From contig CALDIA010000063.1 of assembly GCA_937901455.1 (NCBI GenBank), positions 1-33,974 of the forward strand: a DNA stretch of 33,974 nucleotides. The letters are read 5' to 3'. The notes under the pieces are model-generated. The model ran no database searches. It had not been told where the DNA came from and was given only the letters and a program-made list of their open reading frames with translations. This document shows positions 1 to 8,077 of the stretch, piece after piece. A program made the position numbers and the translations under genes. How positions within the stretch are numbered: position 1 is the stretch's first letter; every line of letters begins with the position of its first letter. Source of the stretch: an uncultured Bacteroidales bacterium (GTDB taxonomy: Bacteria > Bacteroidota > Bacteroidia > Bacteroidales > WCHB1-69).

Positions 1-2
1 CG

Positions 3-545
3 GGCGAATTCACCATCTCCGGCGGACATGTATGTGGCTACTCCGTTGGCAACGATGGCTTGGATGCCAATGGCAATTGCTATGTCAAAGGCGGGGTTGT
101 ATATGCAATCGGCTCCAGAAGTCCCGAAGTGGCCGTGGATGCCAATTCGGAAGGCGGCTATAAACTGTATGTGCAAGGTGGTACCTTGGTGGCTATTGGC
201 GGACTGGAGTCGGGGGCTACACTCTCCCAAAATTGTTACTCCTCTTCCTCCTATTCCAGCAATACCTGGTATTCCATGACTGTAGGTGCCAATACCTTTG
301 CCTTTAAGACACCTTCCAATGCGGGTACCCCAATGGTGGTGTCAGGTTCCTCCACGCCTACGCTTAAGTCGGGAGTGTCTGTATCGGGAGGCACCTCTTA
401 CTTCAATGGTATGTGGGTTGAGAATGCTACCGTCAGCGGCGGTACCTCTGTGACGCTTACCTCCTACTCAGGTGGGAATGGCGGCGGCCCTGGCGGTGGC
501 GGTGGTGGTCCCGGTGGTGGCGGCGGTGGCCCTGGTGGCTGGTAA
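3..545 (+). CDS. C-terminal part of a carbohydrate-binding (DUF4353-like) protein, 5' truncated
   Basis: The reading frame is open from the first bases of the window, so the true start lies off the contig; about 180 codons remain. The visible part is rich in Gly, Ser and Asn, with repeated short strands of the type SGGxV and a GNDGLDANG motif. This is typical of the right-handed beta-helix proteins annotated as DUF4353 / carbohydrate-binding domain proteins (Cthe_2159 type, secreted, acidic-polysaccharide binding). The last 25 or so residues are an almost pure Gly/Pro tail made of GGGGGGP units ending in GGW. A DUF2490 gene follows after 51 bases on the same strand, and in Bacteroidota these two families often sit together near CotH-type genes (recalled association, not testable here). 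Function is by family resemblance only. Confidence 0.6.
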   Translation, partial: GEFTISGGHVCGYSVGNDGLDANGNCYVKGGVVYAIGSRSPEVAVDANSEGGYKLYVQGGTLVAIGGLESGATLSQNCYSSSSYSSNTWYSMTVGANTFAFKTPSNAGTPMVVSGSSTPTLKSGVSVSGGTSYFNGMWVENATVSGGTSVTLTSYSGGNGGGPGGGGGGPGGGGGGPGGW

Positions 546-596
546 TCTAATACTCAAATTTCTCATTTTACAAAGGTTAACTAAAAATTTTTTACG

Positions 597-1439
597 ATGA
601 AGAATAGTTTTCTTATGCTTTTCGGTGCTATAAGCCTTTGCGCCATTTTCTCGTTTATGCCATATTATGCCTCTGCCCAGACTGAAACTGTCTTGGATCC
701 GGAGGTGGGCCTCAGGGTATCACTTGGCATGGACAAGAAGATTGTCAAAGGGCTCCATGTAACCTTGGAGGAGGAGATGCGTCTTGACGACAACTTTACG
801 GACTTTAACCGGCTGCAAACCACCATCGGGCTTCGATACAAGTTTAATTCCTATTTTAGAATGGGCATTTCTTATGCGATGATCAATCCCTATAACTCGT
901 CCGACGAGTCTTTTAGTTTTCGCCATCGGTTGATGTTGGACGCTACGGGCACGTTGAAGTTGGGGCGCTGGAATCTATCGCTGAAGGAGCGTTTTCAGTG
1001 GACCTATCGGGCGGGCAATATCAATGTCTATCAGAATCCCCGCAATATGCTTGCGTTGAAGAGTCGGCTTGCCCTGAAGTACAAAGGCTCAAAGGTGGTA
1101 GCGCCTTATGCCTATATAGAGATGCGCAATGTGCTGAATGCTCCCGTGGTGTCTGCTTACTATGACGGTACAAACTACCTGACGGAGGATGGTTCTGCCT
1201 CTGGTGATCCAGGCTGGTTCTTGAGTGGCTATAAGGGCGGCTATGTCAACCGGTTGCGTGGCGCTATCGGGGTGGAAGTTACTGTCAAGAAACATAATGT
1301 TTTGGATTTCTATTTCTTGAGCGATTATGTGCGCGATAAGGTGTTGGATGCCAACTCCGAAGGTACTAAACTGAAGTATTTTGCCTTCAAGAAGGGTTAT
1401 GTGGGTTGGCTGGGTGCCAGCTATACTTTCAAATTCTGA
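597..1439 (+). CDS. DUF2490 family outer-membrane-type protein
   Basis: A 280-residue protein with a clear Sec signal peptide (MKNSFLM start, hydrophobic core, cleavage near ASAQ at residue 28). The mature part alternates short polar and aromatic strands and ends in ASYTFKF, a terminal aromatic residue typical of outer-membrane beta-barrels. The pattern of RLQTTIGLRYKFN, FSFRHRLMLD and SLKERFQW matches the DUF2490 family, which has no established biochemical role. It lies 51 bases downstream of the truncated carbohydrate-binding gene and is probably co-transcribed with it. The ATG is preceded by an A/T-rich stretch without a Shine-Dalgarno, normal for this phylum. Family assignment is fairly secure; function is unknown. 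Confidence 0.75.
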   Translation: MKNSFLMLFGAISLCAIFSFMPYYASAQTETVLDPEVGLRVSLGMDKKIVKGLHVTLEEEMRLDDNFTDFNRLQTTIGLRYKFNSYFRMGISYAMINPYNSSDESFSFRHRLMLDATGTLKLGRWNLSLKERFQWTYRAGNINVYQNPRNMLALKSRLALKYKGSKVVAPYAYIEMRNVLNAPVVSAYYDGTNYLTEDGSASGDPGWFLSGYKGGYVNRLRGAIGVEVTVKKHNVLDFYFLSDYVRDKVLDANSEGTKLKYFAFKKGYVGWLGASYTFKF

Positions 1440-1458
1440 GCATAGATCAACGCAAACC

Positions 1459-1499
1459 AAGAGTGGCAGTGTCATGTCGATGCTGCCTCTTCTGTTTTT
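1459..1499 (+). terminator. putative terminator after the DUF2490 gene
   Basis: An imperfect hairpin lies between two convergent genes: AAGAG-TG-GCAG (1459-1469) can pair with CTGCCTCTT (1483-1491) with a two-base bulge, followed by a T run at 1495-1499. The position, 20 bases after the stop codon, suits a Rho-independent terminator. The stem is bulged and the loop is long, so support is moderate. Confidence 0.4.
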
Positions 1500-2437
1500 C
1501 ATGGGAGCATTCCTAACGAATCCAAGTCGTGCGCCAGTTGTGTTGAAAATATAGTTGCACCAGTGCGGTTGAGGTGCGATGCATTGTAAAAATAGGCTGT
1601 GTCGTATGATAATGGATGATAGGTGTAGTCAAGAATCGGGGCACCGTATGGGTCGGCAATTTCATGGAATAGTCGGTACATGCCAGCCAAGTCATCAATT
1701 TTTTCTGTAGCTCCTATGTAAAAAGGAGCTATGACAAATACAACAGGTATATTTTCCGTACGGCATTCATGCAGGAAGAGTTTCAAGGCTTCTATAGATT
1801 CTGGCTGTTTGCCATAGTGGATGGTGTCAATATTTGCAAACTTGCTGCCGTCCCAAGGTTTGTCGAAATCTTGAAACCCTTTGTAAAGTGTTTGGTCGGA
1901 GCGTTGGTAGAAGGATTTGTCTTGGATAATTTCCGCAATGTAGCCTTTGTATTTTCGATATCGCCAACACGGCACTATAGCATCTGTTAGGCTGAAGTGA
2001 TCAATGGGACGAGTCTGTTTCCATAGGTATAGGTCGTGCAGGTAGGGCACAAACTGTATGCGGTCGAAGCAGTTGCTGGTGTCCAGCGACCCCTGATAGA
2101 GCTCATAGAGGACAAGTCGGGGTTTGGCGTTGCCTTCGTGTCTATAGACATGGTATTTGGCCACTTGAGAGGCGATAGACCGTCCGTTCATACCCAAATT
2201 GTAACTGTTTGTATGTAGCACACTGTCTATGATGCGCGGGTTGAACTGCACGTAGGCACGTGAGCTGCCCATGATAAGTATGTCGCTATGAATCCCCCCA
2301 CTGTAGATGTCGTTCCAATTGGCGAAGGGCGATGACTCGAGTTTCCTGAACTGACGGGTGATGGCTACGTCGGCAACGAGTGCCAACACTAACAATATGG
2401 AGATAAATAGCGTGAGACGTAGAAGAAATTTTTTCAT
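1499..2437 (-). CDS. SGNH-hydrolase-like membrane-anchored protein, MBOAT partner
   Basis: A 312-residue protein with one N-terminal membrane anchor (residues 4-26, very Leu-rich) and an otherwise soluble, presumably periplasmic domain. The motif ILIMGSSRAYVQFNP places the block-I serine of an SGNH-type fold at GSSR (residues 57-60). Near the C-terminus NASHLNRTG (about 285-293) corresponds to the usual DxxHLN block, with Asn where the catalytic Asp is expected. It starts 2 bases after the stop codon of the MBOAT gene, so the two are translated from one mRNA. In alginate and cell-wall systems (AlgI with AlgJ/X, PatA/DltB with DltD) the MBOAT protein passes an acyl group through the membrane and the SGNH partner transfers it to a polymer. 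The polymer here is unknown. Confidence 0.65.
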   Translation of the reverse strand: MKKFLLRLTLFISILLVLALVADVAITRQFRKLESSPFANWNDIYSGGIHSDILIMGSSRAYVQFNPRIIDSVLHTNSYNLGMNGRSIASQVAKYHVYRHEGNAKPRLVLYELYQGSLDTSNCFDRIQFVPYLHDLYLWKQTRPIDHFSLTDAIVPCWRYRKYKGYIAEIIQDKSFYQRSDQTLYKGFQDFDKPWDGSKFANIDTIHYGKQPESIEALKLFLHECRTENIPVVFVIAPFYIGATEKIDDLAGMYRLFHEIADPYGAPILDYTYHPLSYDTAYFYNASHLNRTGATIFSTQLAHDLDSLGMLP

Positions 2438-2439
2438 AG

Positions 2440-3861
2440 TTAAAATTGGAAATAGATGAATGAATCAGCCCCATTGTACGACAGGAACATAAGGATGATA
2501 AGTGTGTAATAGAAGGTGAATTTTATAACATGGGATTGTATATGCTCTATGTCGAGGCCATGTCGGCGGTTTCTGTTTAGCCATTCCGTAATAATCATGA
2601 TAGCAATGAACAAGATTGAGGGCAGAAGTCCGTTTGTATCCGGGGCTCCTCTATGAGGAAGGAGGGTGATGTACTCCCACGCTTGAGTGATGTTTGAGGA
2701 GCGAAAGATAATCCACCCTATGGTAGCCAGCAGGAAGGTGACTGACATTTGTGCAAATTCTTTCCAACGGGGAAGAAATCTTCCTTTGGCAATATTGTCG
2801 GTGTGTTTGCGATTGCGGCCAGAGAGGATGAGGGGCAGGAAGAGCAGGGCGTGATAGGCTCCCCATGCGAGGTAAGTCCAGTTGGCGCCATGCCAGAATC
2901 CACTGACGAGAAAGATGATGAAGGTGTTGCGGACAATTTTGCCTTTAGATACTCTACTGCCTCCAAGGGGAATATAGAGGTAATCGCGGAACCAGGTGGT
3001 GAGGGAAATGTGCCAACGACGCCAGAACTCTGCTATGTCTCGGCTGAAATAGGGGTTGTTGAAGTTACGCATCAGCTGGAATCCGAAGAGTTTGGCAGTG
3101 CCGATCGCCATATCGGAGTAGCCGGAAAAGTCAGCATAGATTTGGAAGGCGAACAAGACGGCGGCGAAAATGAGCGTAAGGCCGCTTTGCGTCTGGTAGG
3201 TGCTGTAGATGCGGTCCACGAAGAGCCCGCAGGTGTCGGCCACGGCTATCTTTTTAAACAGTCCCCACAGGATTTGCCGCAGACCGTCCACGGCAGTGTC
3301 GTAGTCGAAGTGACGTGGTCTGGCAAACTGGGGCAGCAGGTTTGTGGCTCGTTCAATAGGACCCGCGACCAGCTGGGGAAAGAAGCTCACAAAAGCGAAA
3401 AACTGTATGATGTCGCGAGTGGGTTCCAACTTGCCGCGATATACATCAATGCTGTAGCTTAATGCCTGAAATGTGTAGAAACTGATTCCCACGGGCAAGA
3501 CGAGGTGCAGCAGGAGCCCATCGGTGTGCCCGTGAAGAAATGCTCGAGCAAAGGCGGTGGCAAAGAAGTCGTAGTATTTGAAGAGCCCCAGGATGGTCAG
3601 GTTCAACGCGATGTTGAGTATATGGATGGTGCGGGCCGCAGGTCTGCTTCGGTGCTGTGCTATCAGCAGACCGCTGCCCCAGCTGCAAAGGGAGGTCAGC
3701 GCAATGAGTAGCAGGAAACGCCAGTCCCAGTAGCCATAGAAGATGTATGAGGCGGCTACCACGAATAAGTTCTGTGCCTTGAGATTGCGTTGGAACACAA
3801 ACCAGTAAAGCAGGAACACGACAAGGAGGAATATGGCAAATTCCGGCGAATTGAAAAGCAT
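2440..3861 (-). CDS. MBOAT family O-acyltransferase (AlgI/DltB type)
   Basis: About 473 residues with many hydrophobic segments. The family signature is clear: AEFWRRWHISLTTWFRDYLY at residues 277-296 and SGFWHGANW with the predicted catalytic His at residue 324. Such proteins move an acyl group, usually acetyl, across the inner membrane for transfer to an extracellular polysaccharide. The frame is open upstream to 3957, but I chose the ATG at 3861: it gives the usual start MLFNSPEF for this family, and the 32 extra residues are unlike any membrane protein and would overlap the promoter. The SGNH-like gene follows immediately. The ribosomal operon upstream on the same strand ends in a strong terminator, so this pair is a separate transcription unit. 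Confidence 0.9.
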   Translation of the reverse strand: MLFNSPEFAIFLLVVFLLYWFVFQRNLKAQNLFVVAASYIFYGYWDWRFLLLIALTSLCSWGSGLLIAQHRSRPAARTIHILNIALNLTILGLFKYYDFFATAFARAFLHGHTDGLLLHLVLPVGISFYTFQALSYSIDVYRGKLEPTRDIIQFFAFVSFFPQLVAGPIERATNLLPQFARPRHFDYDTAVDGLRQILWGLFKKIAVADTCGLFVDRIYSTYQTQSGLTLIFAAVLFAFQIYADFSGYSDMAIGTAKLFGFQLMRNFNNPYFSRDIAEFWRRWHISLTTWFRDYLYIPLGGSRVSKGKIVRNTFIIFLVSGFWHGANWTYLAWGAYHALLFLPLILSGRNRKHTDNIAKGRFLPRWKEFAQMSVTFLLATIGWIIFRSSNITQAWEYITLLPHRGAPDTNGLLPSILFIAIMIITEWLNRNRRHGLDIEHIQSHVIKFTFYYTLIILMFLSYNGADSFIYFQF

Positions 3862-3880
3862 CGTATTTTTTTTCAGGCGG

Positions 3881-3913
3881 CAAAGGTACAGAAAATTGGT
3901 GAATGATATGCAA
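3881..3913 (-). promoter_or_regulatory. Bacteroides-type promoter for the MBOAT operon
   Basis: On the minus strand TACCTTTG (3888-3881) matches the -7 consensus TAnnTTTG. A TTG (3913-3911) lies 22 bases upstream of it, a loose -33 match. The -7 box ends 19 bases before the chosen ATG at 3861, giving a short leader and supporting that start. Confidence 0.5.
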
Positions 3914-3965
3914 GGAGGCGTGCTCTGATTATGGGTTCTTATGCTATCAGAGACCAAAATTTCCT

Positions 3966-3998
3966 AAAAAAATAACGCCTCTTTGGGAGAGGCGTTAT
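3966..3998 (-). terminator. Rho-independent terminator of the ribosomal protein operon
   Basis: A perfect 10-bp stem, ATAACGCCTC (3972-3981) with GAGGCGTTAT (3989-3998) around a 7-base loop, is followed on the minus strand by a run of seven T (A run at 3966-3972). It lies about 65 bases after the rpsS stop codon. It is a textbook terminator and shows that this transcript ends after rpsS and does not continue to rplV. Confidence 0.9.
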
Positions 3999-4063
3999 GC
4001 ATATATGTTTTGTTGTGTATATCTTGGGAAGAATGCAATGAAAGAAGGGTTCCAGCAAGGGAA

Positions 4064-4342
4064 TTATCTGGAACCTTTGTCTTTTTGTCCTGCGTGTCCT
4101 CTGAATATACGGGTGGGAGCGAACTCGCCCAGCTTGTGGCCAACCATGTTCTCCGTCACATAAACGGGGATGAACTTGTTGCCATTGTGCACAGCGATGG
4201 TAAGGCCTACGAAATCCGGAGAAATCATAGAGGAGCGAGACCAGGTCTTGATGGTCGTTTTCTTACCGGATGCTTGGGCGTCGAGTACGCGTTGTTCCAG
4301 TTTATAATGTATATAGGGACCTTTCTTTAATGAACGACTCAT
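4064..4342 (-). CDS. rpsS: 30S ribosomal protein S19
   Basis: A 92-residue protein with the S19 sequence throughout: MSRSLKKGPYI start, KTWSRSS motif, and the C-terminal VGHKLGEFAPTRIF block that binds 16S rRNA in the head of the small subunit. Length is normal for the family. It is the last gene of the rplC-rplD-rplW-rplB-rpsS block and begins 18 bases after rplB. In nearly all bacteria rplV and rpsC follow rpsS; here a strong terminator follows instead, and the next gene is an acyltransferase. Confidence 0.98.
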   Translation of the reverse strand: MSRSLKKGPYIHYKLEQRVLDAQASGKKTTIKTWSRSSMISPDFVGLTIAVHNGNKFIPVYVTENMVGHKLGEFAPTRIFRGHAGQKDKGSR

Positions 4343-4360
4343 ATTAATAGGATTTTAAGA

Positions 4361-5185
4361 TTATTTCTTTCTTCTTTCAATGATATACTGGCTGGAGTTC
4401 TTCTTCGGGCGTCTGGTCTTGTAACCCTTAGCAGGCATACCGTTGCGGGAACGAGGATGACCACCAGAGGCACGACCTTCACCACCGCCCATCGGGTGAT
4501 CGACAGGGTTCATGACGACACCACGGTTGCGGGGGCGTCTGCCCAACCAGCGGCTTCTGCCGGCCTTACCTGACACTTCGAGGCTGTGGTCCACGTTGGA
4601 GACGATACCGATAGTGGCTTTGCAGGCGCAGAGGATCATACGGGTTTCGCCGGAAGGCAGTTTGATAACGGCGTATCGGCCGTCGCGGGACATCAACTGG
4701 GCGTATGAGCCGGCGCTGCGGGCAATCTTGGCACCTTGGCCAGGTCTCATCTCAATGTTGTGGATGATGGAACCAAAGGGGATTTCGCCAATAGGAAGGC
4801 AGTTGCCTAAATCGGGGGATACACCTGCACCGCTTTCAATCACTTGACCCACCTTGATGCCGTGAGGAGCCACGATGTAGCGTTTCTCACCGTCTGCATA
4901 GAACAGCAGAGCAATACGGGCGGAACGGTTGGGATCGTATTCGATCGTTTTAACAGTTGCGGGAACACCGTCCTTGTCTCTTTTAAAATCAATAATACGG
5001 TACATCTTCTTGTGACCGCCACCGCGGTACCGTACCGTCATCTTACCACTGTTGTTTCTTCCGCCTGTCTCATGTCTCGGACACAACAAGCTCTTTTCCG
5101 GCTTGTTGGTGGTAATGTCATCAAATGCGCTGATCACTTTGAAGCGCTGACCCGGCGTTACTGGTTTGTACTTTTTTAATGCCAT
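4361..5185 (-). CDS. rplB: 50S ribosomal protein L2
   Basis: A 274-residue protein that aligns by eye with L2 from end to end: MALKKYKPVTPGQR start, the RYRGGGHKKMYR RNA-binding region, and the C-terminal MNPVDHPMGGGEG loop, whose His is implicated in peptidyl transfer and subunit association. The basic tail ends in ERRKK. It is 5 bases downstream of rplW and 18 bases upstream of rpsS, so the genes are co-transcribed. Confidence 0.98.
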   Translation of the reverse strand: MALKKYKPVTPGQRFKVISAFDDITTNKPEKSLLCPRHETGGRNNSGKMTVRYRGGGHKKMYRIIDFKRDKDGVPATVKTIEYDPNRSARIALLFYADGEKRYIVAPHGIKVGQVIESGAGVSPDLGNCLPIGEIPFGSIIHNIEMRPGQGAKIARSAGSYAQLMSRDGRYAVIKLPSGETRMILCACKATIGIVSNVDHSLEVSGKAGRSRWLGRRPRNRGVVMNPVDHPMGGGEGRASGGHPRSRNGMPAKGYKTRRPKKNSSQYIIERRKK

Positions 5186-5190
5186 CTCTC

Positions 5191-5481
5191 TTAAATGTTA
5201 CTGTAAAAATCTATTTTTTGTTCTTTGTCCACGAACACATAGGCTTTTTTGAAATTGTTCTTCTTGCCTGTGATGACGCCAGCTTTAGTGTTGCGGCTCG
5301 TGGTCTTTCCGCGTTGGATGAGCGTGTTTACGCGGACTACTTTAACTCCATAAACGGCTTCAATCTCCTTCTTGATTTCCGGTTTTGTGGCCGTACGGTC
5401 AACCATGAAACCATAGCGGTTGTATTTCTCAGCCGTCTGCGTCATCTTTTCGCTGATAATGGGTTTTATAATGATACTCAT
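5191..5481 (-). CDS. rplW: 50S ribosomal protein L23
   Basis: A 96-residue protein with the L23 pattern: IIKPIISEKMT at the N-terminus, YGFMVDRTATKPEIKKEIE in the middle, and the basic loop around RGKTTSRNTKAG that contacts 23S rRNA near the exit tunnel, where signal recognition particle and trigger factor dock. It lies between rplD (30 bases upstream) and rplB (5 bases downstream). Confidence 0.97.
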   Translation of the reverse strand: MSIIIKPIISEKMTQTAEKYNRYGFMVDRTATKPEIKKEIEAVYGVKVVRVNTLIQRGKTTSRNTKAGVITGKKNNFKKAYVFVDKEQKIDFYSNI

Positions 5482-5511
5482 TGTTGTATTCTTTTAAGAT
5501 GTTGATACTAA

Positions 5512-6141
5512 TTATTCGCCTAACATTTTGTCGAGCTCCTTGAGGCTGCTCTCGCAGATGATGAGGTGGCCGGCGTTGAGCACGTGGTAGGTGTTGGCTT
5601 CAGCTGCGCGCATCACTTTGGTGCGTTGCAGGTTGCGGCTCGACAGGTAAACGTTCATGTTCGTGTCGGGCGTGAGCAACAGCGTCTTCTGACCCTCTAA
5701 GTTCAAGTTCTTGAGCATGGCCTTGTAGGATTTAGTCTTGGGAGCCTCAAAGTTGAAGTCTTCCACCACTGTAATCTTGCCTTCCTGCTGTTTGTAGGTC
5801 AAAGCGGAAAAACGGGCCAGTCTCTTGAGCTTCTTGTTCAACTTGAAAGAGTAGTCTCTCGGATGCGGTCCGAACACAGTGGCACCACCGCGAATGGTCG
5901 GAGACTTGATGCTGCCGGCACGTGCGCCGCCAGTACCCTTCTGTCTCTTCAACTTGCGGGTGCTTCCTGATACGGTAGAACGCTCCAGCGTGTCGTGCGT
6001 ACCCTGTCTTTGATTTGCCAAATATTGTTTCACGTCAAGCCAAATGGCATGATCGTTGGGTTCCACATTGAAGATCTTATCATTCAAAGTGACCGTCTTG
6101 GCAGTTGCACTGCCGTCGATATTATATACTGTTAACTCCAT
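5512..6141 (-). CDS. rplD: 50S ribosomal protein L4
   Basis: A 209-residue protein with L4 features: the extended basic loop GSTRKLKRQKGTGGARAGS that enters the tunnel region, and the GGATVFGPHPRDYSFKLNKK block. In Escherichia coli L4 also represses its own S10 operon; whether this holds here cannot be seen. The start codon overlaps the end of rplC by 10 bases, indicating translational coupling. Confidence 0.97.
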   Translation of the reverse strand: MELTVYNIDGSATAKTVTLNDKIFNVEPNDHAIWLDVKQYLANQRQGTHDTLERSTVSGSTRKLKRQKGTGGARAGSIKSPTIRGGATVFGPHPRDYSFKLNKKLKRLARFSALTYKQQEGKITVVEDFNFEAPKTKSYKAMLKNLNLEGQKTLLLTPDTNMNVYLSSRNLQRTKVMRAAEANTYHVLNAGHLIICESSLKELDKMLGE

Positions 6142-6761
6142 CTCTCAATAATTATATAAGATCCATTAGCACCGGGTACGGAACCCTTTACTAAAACTAA
6201 ATTCTTTTCTTTCACAATCTTCAAAATCTGAAGGTTGATGACTTTAACCTTGGCACCGCCCATCTGGCCTGCCATACGCATACCCTTGAATACGCGAGAA
6301 GGGTAGGAGGAAGCACCCATAGAACCGGGAGCTCTCAAGCGGTTGTGCTGACCGTGTGTACTGTCGCCAACACCACCAAATCCGTGACGCTTTACAACGC
6401 CCTGGAAACCTTTGCCCTTGGAGATGCCGCTTACATCCACAAACTCTCCTTCTGAGAAGATGGTAACATCCAACACCTCCCCGAAGTTCTTCTTGTGGCC
6501 CTCCTCGAAACGGGTGAACTCACGGACAATCTTCTTCGGCGTGGTGCCTGCCTTTGCAAAGTGACCCTTCAAAGGCTTGGTCGTGTTTTTCTCTTTCTTT
6601 TCGTCGTAACCCAATTGGATTGCACTGTAACCGTCCTTTTCAACGGTCTTGACTTGCGTAACTACGCAAGGACCAGCCTCTATCACTGTGCACGGCACCA
6701 TCTTGCCGGAGGCATCGTAGATGCTAGTCATCCCAATTTTCTTTCCTATTAATCCTGACAT
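6132..6761 (-). CDS. rplC: 50S ribosomal protein L3
   Basis: A 209-residue protein with L3 signatures: MSGLIGKKIGMTSIYD start, VSGISKGKGFQGVVKRHGF, and GMRMAGQMGG near the peptidyl-transferase centre, including a Gln in the GQ motif that is methylated in E. coli. It is the first gene of this block: the next gene upstream is divergent. rpsJ, which normally precedes rplC, is therefore not here. A leader of about 115 bases separates the ATG from the nearest good -7 box. Confidence 0.98.
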   Translation of the reverse strand: MSGLIGKKIGMTSIYDASGKMVPCTVIEAGPCVVTQVKTVEKDGYSAIQLGYDEKKEKNTTKPLKGHFAKAGTTPKKIVREFTRFEEGHKKNFGEVLDVTIFSEGEFVDVSGISKGKGFQGVVKRHGFGGVGDSTHGQHNRLRAPGSMGASSYPSRVFKGMRMAGQMGGAKVKVINLQILKIVKEKNLVLVKGSVPGANGSYIIIERWS

Positions 6762-6882
6762 TTTTTTGTTAGTTTGTATAAATTATTAATTCTTTCTGCA
6801 TTTTCAGTATAGCCATTCTTTGAATCAAAACGTTGCCTATCAGACATTTAATGTTCTTTTGCGGTATATACTAAAAAGCCCG

Positions 6883-6890
6883 CAAATATA
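6883..6890 (-). promoter_or_regulatory. candidate -7 box for the rplC operon
   Basis: On the minus strand TATATTTG (6890-6883) matches TAnnTTTG and faces rplC. I see no good -33 box at the usual distance. The implied leader is about 115 bases and could hold autoregulatory structure, but I did not find a convincing fold. Confidence 0.4.
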
Positions 6891-6951
6891 CATTTTTTTT
6901 CTTTCTAACTTTATCTTGGCAGATTTTTTTATTCACAAACTGAAGAAAATG

Positions 6952-6959
6952 TATCTTTG
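6952..6959 (+). promoter_or_regulatory. -7 box for the RND efflux operon
   Basis: TATCTTTG matches TAnnTTTG exactly, with a T-rich -33 region near 6924-6930. Transcription would start close to 6966, which makes the in-frame ATG at 6965 unlikely as the start codon and favours 7007 or 7019. It is divergent from the rplC promoter 60 bases away. Confidence 0.55.
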
Positions 6960-7006
6960 CGCCCTTGAATTTTGCAGGGAACCCCTTATACAATATTATA
7001 TGTAGC

Positions 7007-8068
7007 ATGAATGTGCAAATGAAAAACATATGCCTGAACAAACGCTGTTTATGCGCTGTGTCGCTTCTCCTTCTCGCGATGGTCTCGTGTAAACATCAGG
7101 AATACCCCCGCGAAAACAAGCCAGTGGCTGTTGACGTGATGATAGTGGATACCATAATTGGAGGGCAGATGCATACCTACGTGGGCGAGGTTACTGAGAA
7201 CCTGTCCATGTCGTTGGGCTTCTCCTTGGGGGGCCGTGTGGAGAAAATCCATGTGCAGGCCGGCGACCGCGTGCGCGCGGGACAGCTGCTGGCATCTGTG
7301 GACAAAACCAGCGCCCGCAATGCCTATCAGTCTGCAAAAGCCACGCTCGACCAGGCTGAGGATGCCTACAACCGCCTCAAAAAGGTGTATGAGCAAGGCA
7401 GTCTGGCAGAGGTTAAATGGGTGGAGATGCAAACCAACTTGGACAAAGCGCGGGCTATGGAGCAGATTGCCAAGCGCCAACTCGATGAGTGTGAACTGCA
7501 CGCTCCCGTAGCCGGTGTGGTGGAACGCGCCCATGTGCAGGCTGGAGCCTCTGTATTGCCTGGCGCCCCCGTGGTGACCCTTCTCGATGTACACACCCTC
7601 TCCGTCTCCTTCTCCGTGCCGGAAGAAGATATCTCCGCTGTACAGGTGGGTGACATGCTCTCTGTGAAGGTTCCTGCCCTCGACAATGTCACTGTCAAGG
7701 CTAAGGTTACTGAATGTGGTGTGTCGGCTTCCCGCATGGCGCACACATATAGCGTGAAGGCCGCCTTCGTGAACCCTCCTGCTCCCCTCTTGCCAGGCAT
7801 GGTGAGCAAAGTGCAGTTTAACAGGGCTGATGACGATGTGTCTGGCATTGTGGTCCCCGCCAAGAGCGTGCAAACCCATCCAGAGGGACAATGTGTGTGG
7901 GTGCTACGCAATGGCAAGGCCCAGCGTATCATCATCCATTCCGCCAAGTTCATAGCCAATGGGGTGCTCGTCATGGATGGCCTTCGACCTGGTGACACTG
8001 TCGTGACTGCCGGAATCCAGAAACTATATCCAGATGCTATCGTGACTATTCAAAATATGGAAAAATAG
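7007..8068 (+). CDS. RND efflux periplasmic adaptor (membrane fusion) lipoprotein
   Basis: The frame is open from 6965, but that ATG sits at the predicted transcription start; 7007 (MNVQMKN) or 7019 (MKNICLN) fit better. A lipoprotein signal ends at MVSC (Cys28 counted from 7007). The mature protein has the usual adaptor order: beta-barrel and lipoyl strands around GGRVEKIHVQAGDRVRAGQ, a helical hairpin (roughly residues 100-150), then the second lipoyl half LHAPVAGVVERAHVQAG. It bridges the inner-membrane pump and outer-membrane channel encoded next. The pump gene begins 9 bases downstream. Substrate cannot be told from sequence. Confidence 0.93.
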   Translation: MNVQMKNICLNKRCLCAVSLLLLAMVSCKHQEYPRENKPVAVDVMIVDTIIGGQMHTYVGEVTENLSMSLGFSLGGRVEKIHVQAGDRVRAGQLLASVDKTSARNAYQSAKATLDQAEDAYNRLKKVYEQGSLAEVKWVEMQTNLDKARAMEQIAKRQLDECELHAPVAGVVERAHVQAGASVLPGAPVVTLLDVHTLSVSFSVPEEDISAVQVGDMLSVKVPALDNVTVKAKVTECGVSASRMAHTYSVKAAFVNPPAPLLPGMVSKVQFNRADDDVSGIVVPAKSVQTHPEGQCVWVLRNGKAQRIIIHSAKFIANGVLVMDGLRPGDTVVTAGIQKLYPDAIVTIQNMEK

Positions 8069-8077
8069 CTCTTATTC

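Noticed and set aside
3..545. Type IX secretion C-terminal sorting domain on the truncated protein
   Set aside because: The C-terminus is a Gly/Pro tail, without the usual strand motifs of that domain.
2749..3462. 237-codon open frame on the plus strand
   Set aside because: It is antisense to the MBOAT gene, has low-complexity composition and no recognisable features.
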